A stretch of DNA of 6,554 nucleotides from Caldisericota bacterium (lineage in GTDB: Bacteria > CG03 > B21-G15): assembly GCA_003650255.1 (NCBI GenBank), contig QMOP01000077.1:1-6554 (forward strand). Reading direction: 5' to 3'. Under the pieces are notes generated by a model. It did no database searches. It saw only the letters and a program-made list of their open reading frames with translations, and was not told the origin of the DNA. A program made the position numbers and the translations under genes. Shown piece by piece: positions 1-5,332 of the stretch (its first letter is position 1; every line of letters begins with the position of its first letter).

Positions 1-61
1 CAGTTGCTTTTTTACAGGAGAAAATCAAAAGAAGGGTAATAAAGAGTGTAAATTTTTTCAC
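1..61 (-). CDS. 5' end of a lipoprotein gene next to ccdA (partial)
   Basis: Only the first 20 codons are in the window; the gene runs off the left edge. Translation from GTG at 61-59 gives MKKFTLFITLLLIFSCKKAT. This is a lipoprotein signal peptide: a KK start, a hydrophobic core at residues 4-14, and a lipobox I-F-S-C with the lipidated Cys at 16. The GTG overlaps the ccdA stop codon as GTGA, and GGAG at 71-68 lies 6 bases upstream, so the start is well supported and translation is probably coupled to ccdA. Genes beside ccdA often encode envelope thioredoxin-fold proteins (TlpA/ResA type) that CcdA keeps reduced, and a lipid-anchored thioredoxin is my guess. The catalytic region is outside the window, so the function is inferred from the neighbour only. 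Confidence 0.72.
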   Translation of the reverse strand, partial: MKKFTLFITLLLIFSCKKAT

Positions 62-693
62 CTGAATCTCCAGAAATTTAAAATAAAATAGATTCCTCCT
101 CCAATAAGGATAAAACCAAATATTCTTTCAGTTATATGTAGCCACTTCCCTTTTCTTGGAAGAATTGATGAAAATGTTCCTGCAATAATTATTGTAAAAC
201 ACATTCCTATTGCAAAGAAAAAAAGAAGAAGGCCTGCTTTTATAATATCACCTTTACTTGCAGCAATTACAAGAATGGATCCAAGAACAGGAGTTGTGCA
301 AGGTGAGATTACAAGACCTGAAAGGATTCCTACAATGAAAAGAGAAAAAAGGGAGGTTGGTGTTATACTTTTTTTTGAGAGATTTAAAAGTGGAAATTGA
401 TAAACATTAAAAAATGAAAGAGAAAAAATTATTAAAAATATTCCGACAAATAAGTTTACATAGGGATTTGTCTGGATGAAACCAAAGATTTTACCAAAAA
501 CACCTGCTATAATTCCAAGAATTGTATAGGTGAAAGCAATACCAAGTGAATATATTATAGAACCAATAAATGCCTTTTTTTTATCTCCTTTTGTTATACC
601 ACCTATTATTCCAATTGTTACAGGAATAAGGGGATAAACACAGGGAGTAAATGAGACACCTATTCCAGCAATAAATGATGTTATTATACTCAA
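58..693 (-). CDS. ccdA: CcdA/DsbD-type membrane thiol-disulfide transporter
   Basis: A 211-residue polytopic membrane protein of the CcdA family (transmembrane domain of DsbD). These proteins pass electrons from cytoplasmic thioredoxin across the inner membrane to envelope thioredoxin-like proteins, for cytochrome c maturation or periplasmic disulfide reduction. Two half-repeats each carry the expected Cys-Pro element: TPCVYPLIP with Cys18 and SPCTTPVLG with Cys132, the probable redox pair. About six hydrophobic segments are visible, near residues 4-30, 42-68, 77-98, 112-145, 150-172 and 188-207. Length fits the short CcdA form rather than full DsbD. The start is TTG at 693-691, directly after the pfkA TAA. 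No ATG lies near the N-terminus, there is no clear ribosome-binding site, and the Cys18 motif needs this N-terminus, so reinitiation after pfkA is likely. The downstream lipoprotein gene is the probable redox partner. Confidence 0.9.
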   Translation of the reverse strand: MSIITSFIAGIGVSFTPCVYPLIPVTIGIIGGITKGDKKKAFIGSIIYSLGIAFTYTILGIIAGVFGKIFGFIQTNPYVNLFVGIFLIIFSLSFFNVYQFPLLNLSKKSITPTSLFSLFIVGILSGLVISPCTTPVLGSILVIAASKGDIIKAGLLLFFFAIGMCFTIIIAGTFSSILPRKGKWLHITERIFGFILIGGGIYFILNFWRFR

Positions 694-1719
694 TTATTTA
701 AAGATTGTTTTTACGAGGTCAATCCAGTATTTATCAACAACTTTTAAGTTGCTTACAGCATCACTTAGTGGAACAGCAATTATATCCTTTCCTCTCATTG
801 CTGCCATTTTTCCAAATTCACCATTTTTAACAAGTTCTGCTGCTTTTACTCCACATCTAAAACCAAGAATTCTGTCAAAAAGAGTTGGTGCACCGCCTCT
901 TTGAATGTGTCCTATAACAGCACTTCTTACTTCAATTTTTGTCTTTTCCTTTATTACATCAGCAACTCTTTGCGCAAGTCCTCTTTTCTGAAGTATTGTA
1001 TGTCCAAAAGCATCCTTTTCTCCAACCTCTTCCTCAACTCCTTCAAATTTTGCTCCTTCTGAAACAATAACAAGTGCTGTCTTTTTCCTTTCATAAACCT
1101 TTTTAAGGTGCTCACACATCTTATCAATGTTTGTGTCCTCTTCTGGAAGCATTACCCAGTCAGCACCTGATGCAATTGCAGTAAAAAGTGCAACCCAACC
1201 AGCATGCCTTCCCATTACTTCAAGAACCATTATTCTTCTGTGTGATTTTCCAGTGTCTTTTAATCTTTCAGCAGCATCAACAGCAACTGTAACTGATGAG
1301 TCAAAACCAAATGTATAATCAGTTGCATTCAGGTCATTGTCCATTGTTTTTGGAACACCAACAACATTCATTTTATATTCATTATAGAATCTATTTGCAA
1401 CTCCAAGAGTGTCCTCTCCACCCATTGCAATAAGTGCATCAAGTCCAAGTTTTTTAAAATTTTCCATACATTTTTCAGGACCACCTTCAACTTTGAATGG
1501 ATTTGTTCTGGAGGTTCCAAGGATTGTTCCACCTTTGTTTATTATCTCCTCAACATCAGAAAGGGCAAGAGGAACTGTTTTTGCTTCTAACAATCCTTTC
1601 CAGCCCTCCAAGATACCAACAAATTCAAAACCAAAATCAATTCCCTTCAAAACAGCACCCTGAATAGCAGGATTTAGTCCTGGACAATCACCTCCACCAG
1701 TTAAAATTCCTACTTTCAT
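694..1719 (-). CDS. pfkA: 6-phosphofructokinase, probably pyrophosphate-dependent
   Basis: A 341-residue phosphofructokinase that phosphorylates fructose 6-phosphate to fructose 1,6-bisphosphate in the cytoplasm. Family motifs occur in order: GGGDCPG (8-14), GGEDT (100-104), PKTMDND (123-129, catalytic Asp127), MGRHAGW (169-175), Glu221 and HIQRGG (271-276). Two positions decide the phosphoryl donor. ATP enzymes such as E. coli PfkA have Gly in GGDGS and Gly124. This protein has Asp103 in GGEDT and Lys124, the combination known from PPi-dependent enzymes, including the GGEDT type of the actinobacterial group. A PPi enzyme works reversibly, so it could serve both glycolysis and gluconeogenesis (pfp is an alternative symbol). 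Family assignment is certain; donor choice is inferred from residues. The ATG is preceded by a strong ribosome-binding site, and the gene starts 9 bases after accA. Confidence 0.95.
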   Translation of the reverse strand: MKVGILTGGGDCPGLNPAIQGAVLKGIDFGFEFVGILEGWKGLLEAKTVPLALSDVEEIINKGGTILGTSRTNPFKVEGGPEKCMENFKKLGLDALIAMGGEDTLGVANRFYNEYKMNVVGVPKTMDNDLNATDYTFGFDSSVTVAVDAAERLKDTGKSHRRIMVLEVMGRHAGWVALFTAIASGADWVMLPEEDTNIDKMCEHLKKVYERKKTALVIVSEGAKFEGVEEEVGEKDAFGHTILQKRGLAQRVADVIKEKTKIEVRSAVIGHIQRGGAPTLFDRILGFRCGVKAAELVKNGEFGKMAAMRGKDIIAVPLSDAVSNLKVVDKYWIDLVKTIFK

Positions 1720-1722
1720 ACT

Positions 1723-1730
1723 ACCCCCTT
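1723..1730 (-). promoter_or_regulatory. Ribosome-binding site of pfkA
   Basis: The minus strand reads AAGGGGGT, differing at one base from the full anti-16S complement AAGGAGGT, followed by AGT and the ATG at 1719. It overlaps the accA stop codon (TAA at 1731-1729), so ribosomes finishing accA are positioned to start pfkA. It shows that the organism uses Shine-Dalgarno initiation for internal operon genes. Confidence 0.8.
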
Positions 1731-2697
1731 ACTTTTTTGTCTTAAATTTTCCCATAATTCTAAATTTTTTGTATCTTTTTTTCAACAGTTCCTCAATAGA
1801 GTACTTTTCAAGTTCCTTAAGATAAAATTCAATTCTTCCTTTAATTCTTTCTGCTGTCTCTTCAGGATTTTTATGTGCACCACCAATTGGTTCCTCAACT
1901 ATTTCGTCAATAACACCGAGTTTTTTTAAGTCAAAGGAGGTAAGTTTTAATGCTTCTGCTGCTTTTTCTGCGAGGGATGAATCCCTGAAAAGGATTGATG
2001 CACATCCCTCAGGAGATATAACAGAGTATATTGCATTTTCAAGCATAAGTATAACATCAGCAACAGATAGAGCAAGTGCACCTCCACTTCCACCTTCTCC
2101 TATTACAATTGAGATAATAGGTGTTTTAAGTCCGGACATTTCATATAGATTTCTTGCAATTGCTTCTGCCTGTCCTCTTTCCTCTGCTCCAATTCCTGGA
2201 AATGCACCAGGAGTATCAATAAATGTTATTATAGGCAGAGAAAATCTTTCAGCAAGTTTCATAATTCTTAATGCTTTTCTATAACCTTCTGGATGTGGCA
2301 TTCCAAAATTTCTCTTTGTCTTTTCATTTATATCCCTTCCTTTTTCCTGTCCTATTACACAGACACTTTTTTTGCTAAATTTACCTACCCCTGCAATAAT
2401 TGATGGGTCATCTGAAAACCTTCTATCACCGTGAAGTTCAATAAAGTCACGAAAAATCATTTTTATGTAGTCAATTGAGTGAGGCCTTTTTGGATGTCTT
2501 GCAAGTTGAACCCTCTGCCAGGGAGTAAGTTTTGAAAAAATCTCTTTTCTTAATTTATCATATTTTTTTTCAAGTTTCTTTATCTCCTTTGAGAAATCAA
2601 TATTTTCTTCCTCTCCAAGTTTTTTTAATTCCTTTATTTCATTTTCAAGTTTTAAAAGTGGTTTTTCAAAGTCAGGAACAATTACTTCCTCTGCCAT
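1729..2697 (-). CDS. accA: Acetyl-CoA carboxylase carboxyltransferase subunit alpha
   Basis: At 322 residues it is almost the same length as E. coli AccA (319). With AccD it forms the carboxyltransferase that moves the carboxyl group from carboxybiotin to acetyl-CoA, giving malonyl-CoA for fatty-acid synthesis. The N-terminal region (10-55) is rich in Lys, Glu and Leu and looks like the usual helical/coiled-coil extension. The family segment LTPWQRVQLARHPKRP spans 57-72, IELHGDRRF lies at 86-94, DTPGAFPGIGAEERGQAEAI at 161-180, the glycine-rich oxyanion-hole loop GEGGSGGALA at 200-209, and SVISPEGCASILF at 225-237. No truncation or missing motif is seen. AccD, AccB and AccC are not in the window, so the enzyme is encoded at dispersed loci. 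The ATG is 1 base after the upstream stop and lacks a strong ribosome-binding site, which suggests coupling to the upstream gene. Confidence 0.97.
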   Translation of the reverse strand: MAEEVIVPDFEKPLLKLENEIKELKKLGEEENIDFSKEIKKLEKKYDKLRKEIFSKLTPWQRVQLARHPKRPHSIDYIKMIFRDFIELHGDRRFSDDPSIIAGVGKFSKKSVCVIGQEKGRDINEKTKRNFGMPHPEGYRKALRIMKLAERFSLPIITFIDTPGAFPGIGAEERGQAEAIARNLYEMSGLKTPIISIVIGEGGSGGALALSVADVILMLENAIYSVISPEGCASILFRDSSLAEKAAEALKLTSFDLKKLGVIDEIVEEPIGGAHKNPEETAERIKGRIEFYLKELEKYSIEELLKKRYKKFRIMGKFKTKK

Positions 2698-2698
2698 T

Positions 2699-3379
2699 TT
2701 AAAAACTGCCAGTGTAATTTACAGTAAGTGTCCTTTCAATTTTATTTTTACTTTTATCTATATTTTCAAAGTTAAACTGACATGAGATGTCTTCAATAAA
2801 TCTCCAGTTTATTCCAATATTGAATGTTGACTCATCCTCTCCTTTAAAAAGATTCATTCCTTCAGCAAGAACAGTTAATTTTTTAAGAAGAGGGATGCGC
2901 AGAGTTAAAAATCCATAAGAATTTTCTTTAATTGATTCGAAATCAGAGAAATTTATTCCCGGAATTATCGAGAAAACACCTGCATCAATTTCTGCTGTTA
3001 TATAAAATCCTTTTTCCTTAATGCTGTAGGTTTTATCATTTTTATCATAATCTCCAAATCCCTGCTCATCGTATCCAATTGATAAATTTCTAAAAATCCC
3101 TTTATTTCTCAATATTTCAAGTTTAAGGTTTAAATTTGGTTTTCTCATCTTTATTGATTCTGTTCCTATAAATTTTTCAAAATCAATTGAGAAGCCAATA
3201 TTTAATCCTTGAAAAACAGCAAACTGTGCATCAATAAGAAGTGAACCATATTTATAAAATCTCATATCAATCTCATAATCTCCATAGTCAGTGATTCTTG
3301 GATTTGGATTTAAGACAGTCCGCACCTCTTCTGCACTCAAAGTTGCCAGGATAAGTAAAAAAATTACTAATCTTTTCAT
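2699..3379 (-). CDS. Predicted outer-membrane beta-barrel protein (YjbH-like)
   Basis: A 226-residue exported protein. MKRLVIFLLILATLSAEE looks like a signal peptide cleaved near residue 16. The rest alternates polar and hydrophobic residues in strand-like stretches. It ends in NYTGSF, with Phe last, Gly at -3 and Tyr at -5 counted from the C-terminus, matching the beta-signal read by the BAM complex. The segments SIGYDEQGFGDYDKNDKTYS (100-119), EKGFYI (122-127) and LTVLAEG (168-174) resemble barrel proteins of the YjbH-like kind that I recall from uncultured FCB/WOR-3-type bacteria; that match is from memory. Specific function is unknown; a porin-like or envelope-polymer role is possible. 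The frame is open to a TTG at 3415, but that TTG is the first three bases of the TTGACA -35 box and would put 12 polar residues before the signal peptide, so I start at ATG 3379. First gene of the accA-pfkA-ccdA unit. Confidence 0.65.
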   Translation of the reverse strand: MKRLVIFLLILATLSAEEVRTVLNPNPRITDYGDYEIDMRFYKYGSLLIDAQFAVFQGLNIGFSIDFEKFIGTESIKMRKPNLNLKLEILRNKGIFRNLSIGYDEQGFGDYDKNDKTYSIKEKGFYITAEIDAGVFSIIPGINFSDFESIKENSYGFLTLRIPLLKKLTVLAEGMNLFKGEDESTFNIGINWRFIEDISCQFNFENIDKSKNKIERTLTVNYTGSF

Positions 3380-3386
3380 GGAAGTT

Positions 3387-3415
3387 ATTTTAAAATCTAA
3401 ATTTCCTTTTGTCAA
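3387..3415 (-). promoter_or_regulatory. Promoter of the barrel-accA-pfkA-ccdA unit
   Basis: On the minus strand: TTGACA (3415-3410, perfect -35 consensus), a 17-base spacer, then TAAAAT (3392-3387, five of six -10 bases). Seven bases (AACTTCC) separate the -10 from the ATG at 3379. Normal sigma-70 spacing therefore puts the transcript start at or next to the A of ATG, predicting a leaderless mRNA. No Shine-Dalgarno is present, in agreement. The -35 overlaps that of the divergent hypC promoter. Confidence 0.72.
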
Positions 3416-3437
3416 GTTTTTGTAGATTTAATAAAAT
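3409..3437 (+). promoter_or_regulatory. Promoter of hypC-hypD
   Basis: TTGTCA (3409-3414, five of six -35 bases), a 17-base spacer, then TAAAAT (3432-3437). Only six bases (TTCAAT) separate the -10 from the hypC ATG at 3444. The expected transcript start falls on the start codon, so hypC is probably translated from a leaderless message; no Shine-Dalgarno is visible. Bases 3410-3414 are shared with the -35 of the opposing promoter. Confidence 0.7.
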
Positions 3438-3443
3438 TTCAAT

Positions 3444-3662
3444 ATGTGTCTTGGAGTTCCGTTAAAGATTTTTAAAAAGGAAGGGCAATGGGCTATTGTT
3501 AAAGATAGAGGTATTGAGAGAAAGATAAATATCTCTTTCACTCCTCAAGTAAAAGAGGGAGATTATGTCATAGTTCATGCGGGTTTCTCAATATCAATTT
3601 TGAAAAAGGATGAGGCAGAGGAGGTTTTAAAAATTTATGATGAAATTAAAAAGAATTATTGA
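3444..3662 (+). CDS. hypC: [NiFe]-hydrogenase maturation chaperone HypC
   Basis: A 72-residue HypC/HupF-family protein. HypC binds HypD, carries the iron that receives CO and cyanide, and then delivers the Fe(CN)2CO unit to the hydrogenase large-subunit precursor. The N-terminus MCLGVP is the family signature. Cys2 is the essential ligand exposed after removal of Met, and this fixes the start at 3444. The remainder fits the small OB-like beta barrel (GDYVIVHAGFSISIL at 39-53) followed by a C-terminal helix (DEAEEVLKIYDEI, 56-68). The length is normal, perhaps slightly short. Its 3' end overlaps hypD by 26 bases, consistent with a tight stoichiometric link between the two partners. Confidence 0.97.
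   Translation: MCLGVPLKIFKKEGQWAIVKDRGIERKINISFTPQVKEGDYVIVHAGFSISILKKDEAEEVLKIYDEIKKNY
3617..3625 (+). promoter_or_regulatory. Ribosome-binding site of hypD, inside hypC
   Basis: AGAGGAGGT lies inside the hypC coding region; GAGGAGGT matches seven of eight bases of AAGGAGGT. It is 11 bases from the first hypD ATG (3637) and 14 from the second (3640), rather long but usable. An in-frame TAA at 3628 rules out any earlier hypD start, so initiation must be at one of these two ATGs. Confidence 0.6.
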
Positions 3663-4668
3663 AGGAATAAAAGTTATTTCTGAGAGTTTAGATAGAGAAA
3701 TAAGAATAATGGAAGTGTGTGGAACACATACTGTAAATATTTTCAGATTTGGCATAAAGACACTTCTTCCAGAGAATATAAAGATTATTTCAGGTCCTGG
3801 ATGTCCTGTATGTGTTACTCCTGATTTTTATATTGAAAATGCAGTTAATCTTGCAAAAAGCGGAATAAGAATTTTAACCTTTGGAGATATGGTGAGGGTT
3901 CCTGGAATAAGTTCTTCACTTGAAGAGGTTGGTAATTATGAGGTTGTTTACTCTCCATTTGATATTTTTGGAAAAATTAAAAACAGTAAAGAGTATGTAT
4001 TTCTTGGAGTTGGATTTGAGACAACAACTCCACTTGTTGCTTGGCTTATAGAGGAGTTAAAAAGAAGGAGGATAAAAAATGTGAGTGTCTATTCAGCACA
4101 CAAACTCATTCCACCTCCACTTGAGATTCTTGATAAAGAATCAAGAATTGACGGATTTATACTTCCTGGTCATGTATCCACTATAATAGGAAGAAAAGCA
4201 TATCTTTTTTTGAATAAACCATCTGTTATTTCTGGTTTTGAAGCAGAGGACATTTTACAGAGTATTTTTATGCTAATTTATTTGATAAAGAATAAGAAAA
4301 AAGGGGTTTTGAATCAGTATAAAAGAAGTGTGAGGGAGAATGGGAATCTTGAAGCAAAAAAAATTATTTATGATGTATTTGAATCAGTTGATTCTGTCTG
4401 GAGAGGACTTGGAATGATAAAAAAAAGTGGACTTGAGATAAAAAAGGAATATAAAGATTTTGATGCTGAAAAAAGGTATGGTTTGAAAGAAATAGAAGAA
4501 AGAAAAGAAACAGGTTGCAGGTGCGGTGAGGTTATAAAAGGAGAGATAGAGCCAGTTGATTGTCCACTTTTTGCAAAGAAATGCACTCCAGAGAGACCTC
4601 TTGGTCCATGCATGGTTTCAAGCGAAGGGACCTGCTCAGCATATTATAAATATGGAATTTCAAATTGA
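3637..4668 (+). CDS. hypD: [NiFe]-hydrogenase maturation protein HypD
   Basis: A 343-residue iron-sulfur protein that, with HypC, is the scaffold on which the Fe(CN)2CO centre is built; cyanide comes from HypE. Conserved elements in order: CGTHT (28-32), GPGCPVCVTP (53-62, the CxxC redox pair Cys56/Cys59), GFETTTP (126-132), a GHV-STIIG segment (178-185), and a C-terminal Cys-rich region with Cys294, 296, 309, 316, 325 and 333 that includes the [4Fe-4S] ligands. All key residues are present. The usual HypD is about 360-375 residues; the N-terminus here is short, beginning about 27 residues before CGTHT. Two tandem ATG codons could start it. It ends at TGA 4666-4668, and hypE, its expected neighbour, is displaced by the hicBA cassette. 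Confidence 0.97.
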   Translation: MMKLKRIIEGIKVISESLDREIRIMEVCGTHTVNIFRFGIKTLLPENIKIISGPGCPVCVTPDFYIENAVNLAKSGIRILTFGDMVRVPGISSSLEEVGNYEVVYSPFDIFGKIKNSKEYVFLGVGFETTTPLVAWLIEELKRRRIKNVSVYSAHKLIPPPLEILDKESRIDGFILPGHVSTIIGRKAYLFLNKPSVISGFEAEDILQSIFMLIYLIKNKKKGVLNQYKRSVRENGNLEAKKIIYDVFESVDSVWRGLGMIKKSGLEIKKEYKDFDAEKRYGLKEIEERKETGCRCGEVIKGEIEPVDCPLFAKKCTPERPLGPCMVSSEGTCSAYYKYGISN

Positions 4669-4689
4669 GAATGAAGTAAAAAGTTGGAT

Positions 4690-4697
4690 AAGGGGGT
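4690..4697 (+). promoter_or_regulatory. Orphan ribosome-binding-site octamer after hypD
   Basis: AAGGGGGT is identical to the octamer that serves pfkA, but no normal gene starts a few bases later. The only initiation-type codon at suitable distance is TTG at 4703, which is also the start of the TTGACA -35 box and would open just 17 codons (stop at 4754-4756, overlapping the hicB start). It may be a leftover from a gene that once followed hypD directly, plausibly hypE. The motif is visible; its role is inferred. Confidence 0.4.
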
Positions 4698-4702
4698 AAT
4701 AT

Positions 4703-4731
4703 TTGACAAAAAAGAAGTTTTGTGATAATAT
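4703..4731 (+). promoter_or_regulatory. Promoter and possible operator of hicB-hicA
   Basis: TTGACA (4703-4708, perfect), a 17-base spacer and TAATAT (4726-4731, four of six -10 bases) end nine bases before the hicB ATG. The transcript start should fall near 4738, leaving a leader of about 0-3 bases. Two inverted repeats overlay the promoter: ACAAAA (4706-4711) with TTTTGT (4718-4723), and the perfect palindrome ATAATATTAT (4725-4734) across the -10. Either could be an autoregulatory site, as is common for toxin-antitoxin pairs, but short A+T palindromes also arise by chance. Confidence 0.6.
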
Positions 4732-4740
4732 TATACTGAG

Positions 4741-5034
4741 ATGGCGAAGAAGTTGAAACAGATTAAAGTTCGGGCTAAACTTCCTTTAATGTTTTTCAAA
4801 GATGGAAGTCATTATATTGCTTATTGTCCTTTACTTGATTTATCTGCTTGTGGATATACTTTAAAAGAGGCAAAGAAGAATTTTTATGAGGTATTCACAA
4901 TCTTTGTGGAAGAAACTCTATCTATGGGGACATTAGAAGAAGTATTGGAAGAGTGTGGTTTCAGGAAAGTAAGAAGTACCTGGTTTCCTCCACGGATAAT
5001 TGAGAAAACAGAAACTGTTTCTATTCAGATATAG
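4741..5034 (+). CDS. hicB: HicB-family antitoxin
   Basis: A 97-residue HicB-like protein that should bind and neutralise the HicA RNase encoded just downstream (type II toxin-antitoxin). The core at about residues 13-60 has the partial RNase H-like pattern of the family: LPLMFFKDGSHYIAYCPLLD, then LSACGYTLKEAKKNF and a helix EVFTIFVEETL. The C-terminal part contains GTLEEVLEECGF and WFPPRIIEKTETVSI (81-95), a tail also seen in short HicB proteins. I see no clear ribbon-helix-helix or helix-turn-helix DNA-binding domain after the core, so direct autorepression is not obvious. The start is ATG with a promoter directly upstream and no Shine-Dalgarno. Antitoxin-first order differs from the hicA-hicB order of the E. 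coli locus but is known elsewhere. Confidence 0.88.
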   Translation: MAKKLKQIKVRAKLPLMFFKDGSHYIAYCPLLDLSACGYTLKEAKKNFYEVFTIFVEETLSMGTLEEVLEECGFRKVRSTWFPPRIIEKTETVSIQI

Positions 5035-5265
5035 TTGAGTAAGATTACACCTCTACACTATAAAAAATTAGTTAAAGTTTTAAAGAAAAAGGGATGTTAT
5101 TTTATTAGACAGAAAGGAGACCATCTGATATATCATAAAGAAGGAATAAAAAGACCTTTGATTGTTCCGGCTTATTCAGATATTCCAGTTTTTATTATCC
5201 TTAATTTAATTCGGACAGCAAAAATAAGTAGAGAAAGGTTTCTTAGAAATTTAAAGAAAGTATGA
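5035..5265 (+). CDS. hicA: HicA-family mRNA interferase toxin
   Basis: A 76-residue HicA-type toxin. HicA proteins have a double-stranded-RNA-binding-like fold, cleave mRNA independently of the ribosome and arrest growth until bound by HicB. The family pattern is complete: KKLVKVLKKKGCYFIRQKGDHLIYHKEG (10-37) with the catalytic His at 30 in the GDH position (usually GSHH), IVPAY (43-47) and the C-terminal helix LIRTAKISRERFL (58-70). Nothing suggests inactivation. The start is TTG at 5035, immediately after the hicB TAG; an in-frame stop precludes an earlier start and no ATG or Shine-Dalgarno is near. A weak reinitiation start would keep toxin below antitoxin, which fits the biology. Confidence 0.9.
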   Translation: MSKITPLHYKKLVKVLKKKGCYFIRQKGDHLIYHKEGIKRPLIVPAYSDIPVFIILNLIRTAKISRERFLRNLKKV

Positions 5266-5288
5266 CTTTATAAAGATTTACTTTTATT

Positions 5289-5326
5289 TTGACACAATTG
5301 TTTAGAAAAAGAAAATTTGATAAAAA
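5289..5326 (+). promoter_or_regulatory. Possible promoter(s) of hypE
   Basis: Two alternatives lie in the 67-base gap before hypE. TTGTTT (5298-5303), 17 bases, then TAAAAA (5321-5326) preceded by TGA (extended -10) has six bases to the ATG at 5333, the same geometry as the hypC promoter and again leaderless. TTGACA (5289-5294) with GAAAAT 16 bases later (5311-5316) would give a leader of about ten bases. No Shine-Dalgarno precedes hypE. The -10 elements are weaker than at hypC, so this call is tentative. Confidence 0.42.
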
Positions 5327-5332
5327 TATTTA

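Noticed and set aside
1127..1663. Plus-strand open frames at 1127-1318 and 1409-1663
   Set aside because: Both lie wholly within the phosphofructokinase gene on the other strand, have Ser/Pro-rich low-complexity translations and no ribosome-binding site; shadow frames.
3380..3415. TTG start at 3415 extending the barrel protein by 12 residues
   Set aside because: The TTG belongs to a perfect TTGACA -35 box with a well-spaced -10, and the extension would place charged and polar residues ahead of a normal signal peptide that starts at ATG 3379.
4368..4613. Minus-strand open frame of 81 codons
   Set aside because: It is opposite the Cys-rich C-terminal coding region of hypD and has a Ser/Phe/Pro-rich shadow composition.
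5257..5269. Hairpin AAAGT-ATG-ACTTT at the hicA stop as a terminator
   Set aside because: The stem is only 5 pairs, A+T-rich, with a 3-base loop and no proper T-run directly after it.
5267..5276. Palindrome CTTTATAAAG downstream of hicA as a recombination or operator site
   Set aside because: It is a ten-base A+T-rich palindrome with no second copy at the hypD side of the cassette, so it is easily due to chance.
4703..5294. TTTGACA at 4702-4708 and 5288-5294 as direct repeats from insertion of hicBA
   Set aside because: Both are better explained as -35 promoter boxes; the match does not extend beyond the hexamer context, so they are not convincing target-site duplications.
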